DNA of 6,060 nt from a bacterium. GTDB taxonomy: Bacteria; Verrucomicrobiota; Verrucomicrobiia; Methylacidiphilales; Verrucolacustridaceae. Numbering within the stretch: position 1 is the first letter of the stretch; each line of letters opens with the position of its first letter. A program made the position numbers and the translations under genes. The stretch is from assembly GCA_009921985.1 (NCBI GenBank), contig RFWS01000066.1, forward strand, positions 1 through 6,060, read 5' to 3'. A model generated the notes under the pieces. That model was not told the DNA's origin. It was given only the letters and a program-made list of their open reading frames with translations, and made no database searches. Positions 1 to 5,984 of this stretch are shown here, one piece after another.

Positions 1-298
1 CCTGTCTGAATATATCCTTTTTCCCGCCAAGAGCGGCAAAGTCTGGCTCACCCAAACTCACCCGCAGGGCCGTTGGCGGGGCCTCTTTTTTCTTCCGGTT
101 GTTCCCGGGAAACCCGCCGGCAAACCCTGCATGAAGGTGACTTACCCCTTCACCCGATACCTGGTTCAAGCGGCTGTTTTCACCTCCTCCCGGCCTCCCC
201 CTGGAATTGCGGGAAAATGGATGAAACCGGCCGAACTTCGCCGGGTTACCATGCCGGCCCCGCACCGAAAAATTCTGAGCAAGCTGGGGATCGGCTAG
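1..298 (+). CDS. mutY: A/G-specific adenine glycosylase MutY, C-terminal end (5' truncated by window edge)
   Basis: MutY removes adenine mispaired with 8-oxoguanine in base-excision repair. Only the last 98 codons are present, read from base 2 to the TAG at 296-298; the catalytic HhH-GPD and iron-sulfur parts lie upstream of the window. What is visible fits the NUDIX-like C-terminal domain that recognises 8-oxoG. It has a GRWRGLFFLP stretch (residues 23-32 of the fragment), matching the family's G-x-W-x-G-L-x-x-x-P pattern. This is followed by a VTYPFTRY strand, where the family has an H-x-F-T-H-type motif, and by a final MPAPHRKIL segment, close to the usual P-S-P-H-R-K-I-L ending. Identification rests on this tail alone. 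The next gene starts 28 bases later on the same strand, so the two could share a transcript. Confidence 0.82.
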   Translation, partial: LSEYILFPAKSGKVWLTQTHPQGRWRGLFFLPVVPGKPAGKPCMKVTYPFTRYLVQAAVFTSSRPPPGIAGKWMKPAELRRVTMPAPHRKILSKLGIG

Positions 299-326
299 AT
301 TCCGTCTGCTTAGCTCGGTAAAATGG

Positions 327-594
327 ATGGAGATGGCGACCTCGCTCCAACCCAAGCTCCCGACTCAGGGAAAACAAAACCCGGACAAAAAGAAATTTGT
401 CGCCCTGGCCGCCCTAATCACTTCCACGCCCTTTCTGATCGCCATCGCAGTCCATGTTCTTTTGCTTTTGGTTGGCGGCAGTATCGTGATTTTCAAGGGT
501 GGAAATCCCCTGGCCATCTTCACCAGTCAGAATGTGGCGGGAGAAGGAGGCGCCGAACCGGAAGCCCCTCCCGCCCCGGAGGAACTCGCCAGCC
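327..594 (+). CDS. N-terminal membrane anchor of the PA14-like surface protein, in a different frame from its body
   Basis: This is the apparent 5' part of the gene that continues at 595-2349. In this frame the ATG at 327 (or the in-frame ATG at 333) begins a short polar N-terminus ending in a KKK patch. One long hydrophobic helix follows (about residues 24-56, containing FVALAALITSTPFLIAIAV), and then an acidic, proline-rich stalk (EPEAPPAPEE). The arrangement predicts an anchor with the N-terminus inside and the rest exported, with no evident signal-peptidase site. The frame stays open to 962, but beyond about residue 88 it turns into arginine/histidine-rich sequence typical of an out-of-frame reading. 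The protein-like sequence resumes one frame over. No clear Shine-Dalgarno precedes either ATG. A separate small membrane protein ending at 962 is possible but less likely. Confidence 0.6.
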
Positions 595-597
595 ATG
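571..597 (+). other. Apparent +1 frame discontinuity between anchor and body
   Basis: Anchor-like coding sequence runs in the frame of 327 up to about 585, and body-like coding sequence runs in the frame of 595 afterwards. Joining them requires skipping one base (or stepping back two) within this stretch. It contains a CCCC run (574-577) and an internal GGAGG (578-582) that lies 12 bases before the ATG at 595. Possible explanations are a one-base insertion or two-base deletion in this lineage, an assembly error, programmed +1 slippage, or re-initiation at 595. The exact base cannot be fixed by eye because both frames are proline/glutamate-compatible here. Confidence 0.55.
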
Positions 598-2349
598 GCT
601 TCCGAAACGGAGGTAACCCCCACAGAAACCGAATCCAGTACAGATCTGATTTCTCTGTCCACCCCGAGCACCACTCCATCCTTTGCCCCGCCAGCGACAG
701 CGCGCAACACCGGCGTGGCCCTGCAAGGGTCGGGCATCTCGGGATCCGGCAAGGGAGGCGGTGGCAGTGGCGGTTCTCGCAAAAAAGCCCGCGCCGGAGG
801 AAGTCTCTTTGGCTTCAACGAGACCCAGGAAGACGATCTCATCGGCACAATGTACGACCTCAAACTCGACTCCTCGGGCAAAAAATCTACAGGCGTTGGC
901 ACCACGGATACGGATTTTTATGGGGCCGTCCGTGGTTTGCTGGCTGGAAATCGGGTCAATGAGGGATCTTTGAGGAAATATTTTTGCGTTCCCAAAAAAC
1001 TGGGTGCCACCCAGATTTTTATCCCCACCAGGGATGCCGCCGAAGCTCCCAAGGTTTTTGACGTGGTTGACAAGGTTAAGCCCAACTACTGGATTATTCG
1101 TTACACGGGGCGCTTTAGCGCCCCGGTTTCGGGTCAGTACCGTTTTGTCGGAAAAGCCGACGACCTTCTTTGGGTGGCCGTCGAAGGCCGAACGGTGCTC
1201 GAAGCCCACTGGGACGTCGACAACTTCCTCACCGGATGGCGCCCCAAGGAGCACGTGAAGGAACACCCCTTGTATGACTTTGGGGAAGCCAATACGGATG
1301 AGGACAAGAAAAAGGCCTTCCTTACCTATGGGGACTGGATGAGCCTGGAGGCCGGCAAACCCAAGGATATTGAAATCCTGTTGGGTGAATACGGGGGAGG
1401 TCGATTTTTTGCCGTATTAATGATTCAACAAAAGGGCCAGGAGGATAAAAAGGGGAAATCCAAGGATCGACCCCTGATCCCCCTCTTTGTCACCGCCGAG
1501 CCCAACGGTCAACAACGCCAACTTATGCGGAGCGGAAAACTCGAATTTCCCAGAGAAATCCCCGTCTTTGCCGGCAGTCAACCTACCCGCGGATCTGAGT
1601 CTTCCGGTGAATCTACCCCGGCTTCACAAACTTCCCCCACCGCTACGGAAACCAAGACTGATGGACGCATCGACACGACAGCCCTTCCGACCTACGAGCT
1701 AGGATGGAAAGAAGGAACAGGGGCTTCGGACGCTTGGGATGGCTGGATTTTGCGAGCCAACGGGATGCCCGATAAAAAATCCTATGCAGGTTTTTATCTC
1801 GCGAAGCAGGAGGAAAAATCCGGCAGTGATCCGGTGGCCGTTGAGGGAAGATCTTTTGCCGTCTACGCAGACGGGGACGGTTTTCAGGAAGCGGCCGCAT
1901 TCCGGGGCTTGGCCAAGCCGCTGGAATTAAATCAGACTTTTGCCGTGGATTTGGTCACACCCATCCCCCGATCCAACGCCGGCGCCACCGGGTCAATCGG
2001 ACTTACCCTTCGACATGGAAAAAAGTCCGATGAACCGAAGGATTACAACGCCGGCGCGCGCTTTGAGCTCACTACTTTGGAAGGAAAACCCAATTATCAG
2101 ATCTTCGATGGCTCTCCCTCCTCCGACTCCGGACTCGCTGTGACTCCGGGCGGTCTGCGCATTGAATTTACCCTCCGAACCCAAGATACTTACGATCTCA
2201 GACTTTCCCCTTTGACTGGGGGGATTCCGGTGGAGCTAAAAGAGCGGAAACTCGGCGGCGAAAAAGGCGCCGTCATCGACGGCTTGGCGATCTTTAATCG
2301 AGATTCAGAACAAAACGCCTTTTTTAACCGTTTGCGCCTCAGCCCGTAG
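595..2349 (+). CDS. Extracytoplasmic beta-rich protein with PA14-like domain and C-terminal jelly-roll-like domain
   Basis: The function is unknown. The frame is open from 499, but protein-like sequence begins near 586-595; numbering here is from the ATG at 595 (584 residues). A Ser/Thr-rich stalk and a Gly/Ser linker (about 46-61) come first, then an IGTMYDLK motif (about 83-90). A PA14-like module of about 108-298 has its core around residue 170 (YTGRFSAPVSGQYRFVGKADD) and closes with GGGRFFAVLMI. A second Ser/Thr-rich linker (about 329-358) leads to a beta-rich C-terminal region (about 378-584) resembling concanavalin/LamG-like folds. PA14 modules often bind carbohydrate, so a surface or envelope adhesion role is an inference. 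I see no catalytic motif. The expected membrane anchor lies upstream in another frame. If translation starts at 595, where a GGAGG sits 12 bases upstream, the product has no export signal. The 3' end overlaps the convergent gene by 11 bases. Confidence 0.72.
   Translation: MASETEVTPTETESSTDLISLSTPSTTPSFAPPATARNTGVALQGSGISGSGKGGGGSGGSRKKARAGGSLFGFNETQEDDLIGTMYDLKLDSSGKKSTGVGTTDTDFYGAVRGLLAGNRVNEGSLRKYFCVPKKLGATQIFIPTRDAAEAPKVFDVVDKVKPNYWIIRYTGRFSAPVSGQYRFVGKADDLLWVAVEGRTVLEAHWDVDNFLTGWRPKEHVKEHPLYDFGEANTDEDKKKAFLTYGDWMSLEAGKPKDIEILLGEYGGGRFFAVLMIQQKGQEDKKGKSKDRPLIPLFVTAEPNGQQRQLMRSGKLEFPREIPVFAGSQPTRGSESSGESTPASQTSPTATETKTDGRIDTTALPTYELGWKEGTGASDAWDGWILRANGMPDKKSYAGFYLAKQEEKSGSDPVAVEGRSFAVYADGDGFQEAAAFRGLAKPLELNQTFAVDLVTPIPRSNAGATGSIGLTLRHGKKSDEPKDYNAGARFELTTLEGKPNYQIFDGSPSSDSGLAVTPGGLRIEFTLRTQDTYDLRLSPLTGGIPVELKERKLGGEKGAVIDGLAIFNRDSEQNAFFNRLRLSP
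2261..2283 (-). terminator. Candidate intrinsic terminator of the minus-strand operon, inside the opposing gene
   Basis: Read on the minus strand, GCCGTC and GACGGC (2283-2269) form a perfect 6-bp GC-rich stem around a 3-base GAT loop. Three bases later there is a T5 tract (2265-2261). It lies 56 bases past the stop codon of the last minus-strand gene. The stem is short and the T tract modest. The same bases also encode G-A-V-I-D-G in the plus-strand protein, so the symmetry may be coincidental. Confidence 0.33.
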
Positions 2350-3652
2350 CGGGAACCTCCAGCGCCAGCACATAGGGCGACCCTTCACCGCCCGCCACCA
2401 AAACATGGGTGCCTGCGGGTAATTCCACTTGAGTGACGCCACTTGCCGGTCCCACGGATACCCCGCTCACTTCCGTACCATAAAGACTTTGTTCATCCTT
2501 AAGGACAACGGAGCCATTTTGGACTTCCAGGATGAATTGGACCGGCGCAATTCGGTGGGGGGGATTTTCCTCGATCAATACCAGCTCGGCTCCCGGCAAA
2601 GCGGTTTCCGGACCCGGGTTCCGCCCGAAAATCATCGGAAGTTGGTGCTCACTCCCCTGTTCCGACCAACGAACCTGCTCCCCGGTTCTCCAGCCCATCC
2701 TGAGGCCCACCTTGACCACCGGACTCCGCGCCCTCGCCGGACCAGAGGAGGGGGGCGTGCCTGGGGCGGAATCTCCGGGGGACGGGTTGGCCGGAGTCAT
2801 TAATTTTCCCAGAACAGCCTTGTCCAATTTTTCCATGTTTTGGCGAAGGCGTTGGGCCAGCACGCGTGATACCACCGTGCCGGGATGGTCCTGGCCGTCA
2901 GAACGTTTGTCCGTCAGATCGGCGAGAGTCATCCCATACAACCATACCCTTCCCTTGGCCGTGGCCGTGGCGGCGCGGGGGAGATTCTGCAACACTCCCA
3001 TCTCCCCGACGACTTCACCGGGGCCTGCCTTGCCGATTTCGGTGGTTGCACCATTAACTTCCCGGGCAAGGACCACCTGCCCACTCCGGATGATGTAAAA
3101 TTTATCGCTCGCTTCACCTTGTCGAAAAATAATTTGGCCATCCCCAAACCCAACCGTTGCCTTCCGGATTTCGGCGTTGGTCATTTCCGTGCGGATGTAG
3201 GACCAAAGGAAACGACCGACCATCCCCAGGCAGGATCCTGCCACAATCGCCAAACAGTTGGTGACAAAATCCCCTCCCCAGTCGCAACTGCGCCCAAATA
3301 TCGGCTGGATCACCTCAAGGGCTGCGCTCATCCCGGCCACCAACAGCATTCCCACGGGCCAAAGCAGGGGCCGGAATCCCATGATCATCAGGGCCCCCAA
3401 AAGGGTGTAGCCAGAAAAATGGACGATTTTGTCAGCTTCGATTGCGACTCCTTTTTTAGCCATGAGACTTCCGATCACCGCACACGTCATTCCCATCAGC
3501 GCCACTACGATCATCACTCCGCGCGTGCGAGGGGGAATGTCCAGGTACGGGGTGTTGGTTCGCCGGGACGGCCCAGACGGGACTGACCGCTTGGCAGATT
3601 TTACCTCAGAGCCGGATGGATTCGGCGGCCGGGAACTCATCCCAGGACTCAT
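2339..3652 (-). CDS. VanZ-like membrane / cyclic-nucleotide-binding / FHA-like fusion protein
   Basis: This 437-residue protein is a likely membrane-attached sensor or adaptor with three modules. A polar N-terminal tail precedes four hydrophobic helices (about 45-64, 78-93, 97-116 and 128-150). They carry the VanZ-family polar pattern: D74, H78, E113, Q116, R121, D128 and N132. A cyclic-nucleotide-binding domain (about 161-285) contains IIFRQGEASDKFYIIRSG and a cassette GEMGVLQNLPRAATATA, whose E217 and R226 are the residues that normally hold ribose and phosphate, so ligand binding looks possible. After a Pro/Ser linker (about 287-311), residues 340-432 resemble an FHA domain (FGR at 342-344, KDEQSLYGTEVSGV at 385-398), but the central S-x-x-H motif is altered. 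There is no helix-turn-helix, kinase or cyclase. The ATG overlaps the argH stop as ATGA; the ATG at residue 5 is an alternative start, and neither has a strong Shine-Dalgarno. The module calls come from motifs, and the signal and partners are unknown. Confidence 0.8.
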   Translation of the reverse strand: MSPGMSSRPPNPSGSEVKSAKRSVPSGPSRRTNTPYLDIPPRTRGVMIVVALMGMTCAVIGSLMAKKGVAIEADKIVHFSGYTLLGALMIMGFRPLLWPVGMLLVAGMSAALEVIQPIFGRSCDWGGDFVTNCLAIVAGSCLGMVGRFLWSYIRTEMTNAEIRKATVGFGDGQIIFRQGEASDKFYIIRSGQVVLAREVNGATTEIGKAGPGEVVGEMGVLQNLPRAATATAKGRVWLYGMTLADLTDKRSDGQDHPGTVVSRVLAQRLRQNMEKLDKAVLGKLMTPANPSPGDSAPGTPPSSGPARARSPVVKVGLRMGWRTGEQVRWSEQGSEHQLPMIFGRNPGPETALPGAELVLIEENPPHRIAPVQFILEVQNGSVVLKDEQSLYGTEVSGVSVGPASGVTQVELPAGTHVLVAGGEGSPYVLALEVPATG

Positions 3653-5043
3653 TTAAGCCGCTGAACCCACCGCCGAAGCTCGGCTTGGATCCCCGAGGGA
3701 CTGGGCGCCCCGCTGACCCCTTCCCTGGATTGCAATGCGCGCCGCAACCGGGCGGACGGGGAAGATCCGTGCAACACGGCAACGACGGCCTTCCAATCCC
3801 GGTCAGTCAGGCCGTTCCAGTCCCTTTCTTCCAACCGGTCGATCCGGGTTCCTCTTTCCTCAGCCGCACGGACTGCCGCACCGACGACCTGGTGGGCCCT
3901 CCGAAACGGCATGCCAGATTGAACCAAGGCATCCGCCACGTCCGTGGCCAAAAGTTCGGGGGCCGAGGCGGCGTAGAGGCAGGCTCCGGCATCCACCTCG
4001 ATTGAAGACACGGCCCTCGCCATTACCTCCAGGCTTTTTTTCCAGGTGTCGGCGGCATCAAAAACCGCCTCTTTATCTTCCTGCAAATCCCGGTTGTAAG
4101 TGAGAGGCAGACCTTTCAGAATGGTTAGCAGGGCGACCAGATGTCCGCATAGCCGGCCACTTTTGCCTCGCACCAGTTCCGCCACATCCGGATTTCTTTT
4201 TTGCGGCATCAGGCTGGAACCCGTGGTGAAGGCCTCTCCGAACCGGAGAAAACCGAATTCCGATGTCGAAAACAAAATCAAATCCTCGGCCAATCGGGAA
4301 AGATGGACACCCCCCAACGCCACCGCGGCCAGATATTCCACCAAAAAGTCCCGATCGGCGACGGCATCCATCGAGTTCGCACTGGTTTCCCGGAACCGCA
4401 ACAACTTCCGGGCCAGTTCCCGGTTTAGTTTGAGCGTGCTTCCCGCCAGCGCCCCCGAGCCCAAGGGGAGGACATCGGCTCTTCGGGCGGCATCAGCCAA
4501 TCGTCCTTTATCCCGTTCCAGCATCTCCACATAAGCCAGTAGATGATGGGCCAACAGCACCGGTTGGCCCCTCTGGAGGTGGGTGTAGCCAGGCAGGATC
4601 ACTTCTTTATACCGCATGCCCAGCCCCACCAAGGCCTTCTGCAGGCTGGTGACGGCAGCTACGTCGCTTTGGATGGTCTCCCGAAGCCAAAGCCGCATAT
4701 CGGTGGCTATCTGGTCATTTCGGCTCCGGCCGGTGTGCAACTTGGCCCCCGCCGGCACCCGGGCGGTCAGCGCCGCCTCGATGTTCATGTGCACGTCTTC
4801 GAGGGAGTCCTTCCACCGGAATTTTCCTTGGACGATTTCCCGTTCGATCCGATCCAGCCCTTTCCGGATAGCGGCCACCTCTTTCCGTCGGAGAATTCCC
4901 GCTTTGGCCAGGACGGCGGCGTGCGCCCGACTGCCCTCCAGATCATGCCGCGCCAACCGCTGGTCAAAATGCACCGACCTCCCGAAAGCTTCGGCGACCG
5001 GATCCACCTTCCCCTGGAATCTGCCCTTCCCGGCCGCTCTCAT
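3649..5043 (-). CDS. argH: Argininosuccinate lyase
   Basis: ArgH splits argininosuccinate into arginine and fumarate, the last step of arginine biosynthesis, as a cytoplasmic homotetramer. The 464-residue product matches the family's usual length of about 460. Visible motifs are the N-terminal FDQRLARHDLEGSRAH region (26-41), HTGRSRNDQ (103-111) and PGYTHLQRGQPV (151-162, with the conserved H155). The superfamily signature TGSSLMPQKRNPD (274-286) forms the mobile active-site loop with the catalytic serine. The usual WGGRF near the start reads GKGRF, and the usual RAQPV reads RGQPV; both are mild changes. I chose the ATG at 5043 over the upstream in-frame start at 5091. It overlaps the preceding stop as ATGA, has GGAGG seven bases upstream, and gives the normal N-terminus. 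The extra 16 residues lie inside the upstream gene and are not family-like. It is the third of four overlapping genes. Confidence 0.96.
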   Translation of the reverse strand: MRAAGKGRFQGKVDPVAEAFGRSVHFDQRLARHDLEGSRAHAAVLAKAGILRRKEVAAIRKGLDRIEREIVQGKFRWKDSLEDVHMNIEAALTARVPAGAKLHTGRSRNDQIATDMRLWLRETIQSDVAAVTSLQKALVGLGMRYKEVILPGYTHLQRGQPVLLAHHLLAYVEMLERDKGRLADAARRADVLPLGSGALAGSTLKLNRELARKLLRFRETSANSMDAVADRDFLVEYLAAVALGGVHLSRLAEDLILFSTSEFGFLRFGEAFTTGSSLMPQKRNPDVAELVRGKSGRLCGHLVALLTILKGLPLTYNRDLQEDKEAVFDAADTWKKSLEVMARAVSSIEVDAGACLYAASAPELLATDVADALVQSGMPFRRAHQVVGAAVRAAEERGTRIDRLEERDWNGLTDRDWKAVVAVLHGSSPSARLRRALQSREGVSGAPSPSGIQAELRRWVQRLK

Positions 5044-5765
5044 GAGCTGGCCTCCAGTTTCCGCACTTCTCGTTCCGACAGAACCCGCCAAGCCCCTGGC
5101 ACCAGGTTGCCGATCTCTAGCTGGGCGATCCGGATTCTTTTCAACCTTTCCACGGTAAAACCGAGTTGTCGGAACATCAACCGGATCTGCCGCTTCATTC
5201 CTTGCCGCAAAATCACCCGGATCTCCCTCCCCCTCAGAAACTCCGCCGATTCAGCCTTGGCCAGCCCCTCCTCCAGACGTACCCCTTTCTCCATTTGTCT
5301 CAACGCGGCGAGATCCGGAGCCCGATCCAACCACACCCGGTACTCTTTCTCCACCTTGTGCCTGGGGTGGGCCAAGAATTGGGCCAAATCCCCACGGTTC
5401 GTGAGAAGAATCAGACCCTCACTCTCCGCATCCAGGCGGCCAACCGTGAAAAGGCGTCCAAAATGTTTGGGCATGAGCTCGGTCACAATCGGTCGCCGAT
5501 CCTGGGCTGAAGCCGTGCAGATCACCCCGCGGGGTTTGTGCAATGCCAGGACCACGGATGGATTGGCCCGCACCGGTTTTCCATCCACCGTGACCTCAGC
5601 CCCGGCAGGCACTCGTTCCGTCAGGGAAGTGATCTGCCGCCTATTGATCCGGACCCGCCCACCCAAGATCAACTCTTCCGTGCCGCGGCGCGAGCCCAGG
5701 CCGGCGGCAGCCAAAAATCGGTTGAGGCGGATCCCCTCCCCGGACGGGACGGGGGCGGGCGACAT
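5040..5765 (-). CDS. RluB/RsuA-family rRNA pseudouridine synthase
   Basis: This 241-residue enzyme should isomerise a specific uridine in ribosomal RNA to pseudouridine. An S4 RNA-binding domain occupies about residues 11-65 (IRLNRFLAAAGLGSRRGTEE, then GGRVRINRR). The catalytic domain follows, with HKPRGVICTA (76-85), the motif GRLDAESEGLILLTNRGD (109-126) whose D112 is the conserved catalytic aspartate, and the C-terminal block GMKRQIRLMF followed by VERLKRIRIAQLEIGNL. Length and order match bacterial RluB/RsuA proteins. Which rRNA position is modified (23S for RluB, 16S for RsuA) cannot be decided here, so no symbol is given. The ATG at 5765 forms TAATG with the stop of the upstream small gene. 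A start at 5816 is also open, but it would add 17 residues read out of frame through that gene. The stop overlaps argH as ATGA. Confidence 0.93.
   Translation of the reverse strand: MSPAPVPSGEGIRLNRFLAAAGLGSRRGTEELILGGRVRINRRQITSLTERVPAGAEVTVDGKPVRANPSVVLALHKPRGVICTASAQDRRPIVTELMPKHFGRLFTVGRLDAESEGLILLTNRGDLAQFLAHPRHKVEKEYRVWLDRAPDLAALRQMEKGVRLEEGLAKAESAEFLRGREIRVILRQGMKRQIRLMFRQLGFTVERLKRIRIAQLEIGNLVPGAWRVLSEREVRKLEASS
5051..5055 (-). promoter_or_regulatory. Shine-Dalgarno site of argH
   Basis: GGAGG on the minus strand, seven bases before the ATG at 5043 and inside the end of the pseudouridine synthase gene. It is the best ribosome-binding site in the minus-strand cluster, and it decides the argH start in favour of 5043 over 5091. 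Confidence 0.75.
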
Positions 5766-5917
5766 TACTCGGGCTTGGTTTTGGGAAGCCCAACAGGCTT
5801 CATGCCGGCCTTCCACTGGCCGCGCTTTTTCAGCAAAGCCACCCGCTCGCCCCGTTTCAGGACGTTGCGCTTGGCGGCGGTCGCCCCTCCGGAACGAAGA
5901 CTGCGATGCAAAGACAT
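5765..5917 (-). CDS. Small basic protein (Verrucomicrobia/Chlamydiae type), 50 residues
   Basis: A very short gene, ATG at 5917-5915 and TAA at 5767-5765. The product begins MSLHRSLRSGG, has a lysine/arginine-rich middle (AAKRNVLKRGERVALLKKRG) and ends with QWKAG, then VGLPKTKPE. This order matches the conserved 'small basic protein' family of Verrucomicrobia and Chlamydiae, whose members share an MSLH/MSRH-like start, a KRNVLKR-E-R core, a G-x-W-x-x-G turn and a GLPK tail. The exact biochemical role is not established to my knowledge. Strong basicity and proximity to an rRNA-modifying enzyme suggest a link to RNA or the ribosome, which is inference. No Shine-Dalgarno precedes the ATG. Its stop shares one base with the next start (TAATG), so it heads a coupled gene cluster. 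Confidence 0.85.
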   Translation of the reverse strand: MSLHRSLRSGGATAAKRNVLKRGERVALLKKRGQWKAGMKPVGLPKTKPE

Positions 5918-5923
5918 GGGTAA

Positions 5924-5952
5924 GTCATAACAGCGGAATCTTCAGCGGGCAA
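5924..5952 (-). promoter_or_regulatory. Weak sigma70-like promoter candidate for the minus-strand operon
   Basis: In the 67-base gap between the tRNA and the small basic protein gene, the minus strand carries TTGCCC (5952-5947) and TATGAC (5929-5924) separated by 17 bases. Each hexamer matches four of six consensus bases. The predicted transcription start falls on or next to the ATG at 5917, which would make a leaderless or nearly leaderless mRNA. That would agree with the missing ribosome-binding site. The call rests on weak matches only; the cluster may instead be transcribed through from the tRNA. Confidence 0.28.
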
Positions 5953-5956
5953 TGCC

Positions 5957-5974
5957 GATCCTGGGGCTAGGATC
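5957..5974. repeat. Small perfect inverted repeat beside an A7/T7 tract, 3' of the tRNA
   Basis: GATCCT and AGGATC form a 6-bp stem around a 6-base loop. It is flanked at 5975-5981 by seven A residues, which are T7 on the minus strand. In the minus direction the T tract comes before the stem, and in the plus direction the stem is followed by A, so it is not a canonical intrinsic terminator either way. It could be a tRNA 3'-trailer structure or a processing feature. Confidence 0.35.
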
Positions 5975-5984
5975 AAAAAAAGGG

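Noticed and set aside
73..321. 82-codon plus-strand open frame near the window start
   Set aside because: It overlaps the mutY tail in another frame, and the mutY frame has family motifs through to its stop at 298.
520..1266. 248-codon minus-strand open frame opposite the PA14-like gene
   Set aside because: The composition is low-complexity and Gly/Arg-rich with no recognisable motif, and the opposite strand carries coherent PA14-like protein.
2885..3586. 233-codon plus-strand open frame opposite the VanZ/cNMP/FHA gene
   Set aside because: It is His/Pro-rich without motifs, while the minus strand in the same place shows clear membrane helices and a cNMP cassette.
2339..3652. Crp/Fnr-type transcription factor
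   Set aside because: The cNMP domain is present, but no helix-turn-helix follows it. The protein continues into a Pro/Ser linker and an FHA-like domain and is preceded by membrane helices.
5044..5091. Upstream start for argH at 5091
   Set aside because: It lies inside the pseudouridine synthase gene and adds 16 non-family residues. The start at 5043 has GGAGG at seven bases and an ATGA overlap.
5766..5816. Upstream start for the pseudouridine synthase at 5816
   Set aside because: The extra 17 residues are an out-of-frame reading of the small basic protein gene. The start at 5765 gives a normal S4-domain N-terminus and a TAATG junction.
4543..5970. 475-codon plus-strand open frame opposite argH and the pseudouridine synthase
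   Set aside because: It is antisense to two strongly identified genes. The translation is Pro/Arg/Ser-rich with no domain, as expected for a mirror frame in GC-rich DNA.
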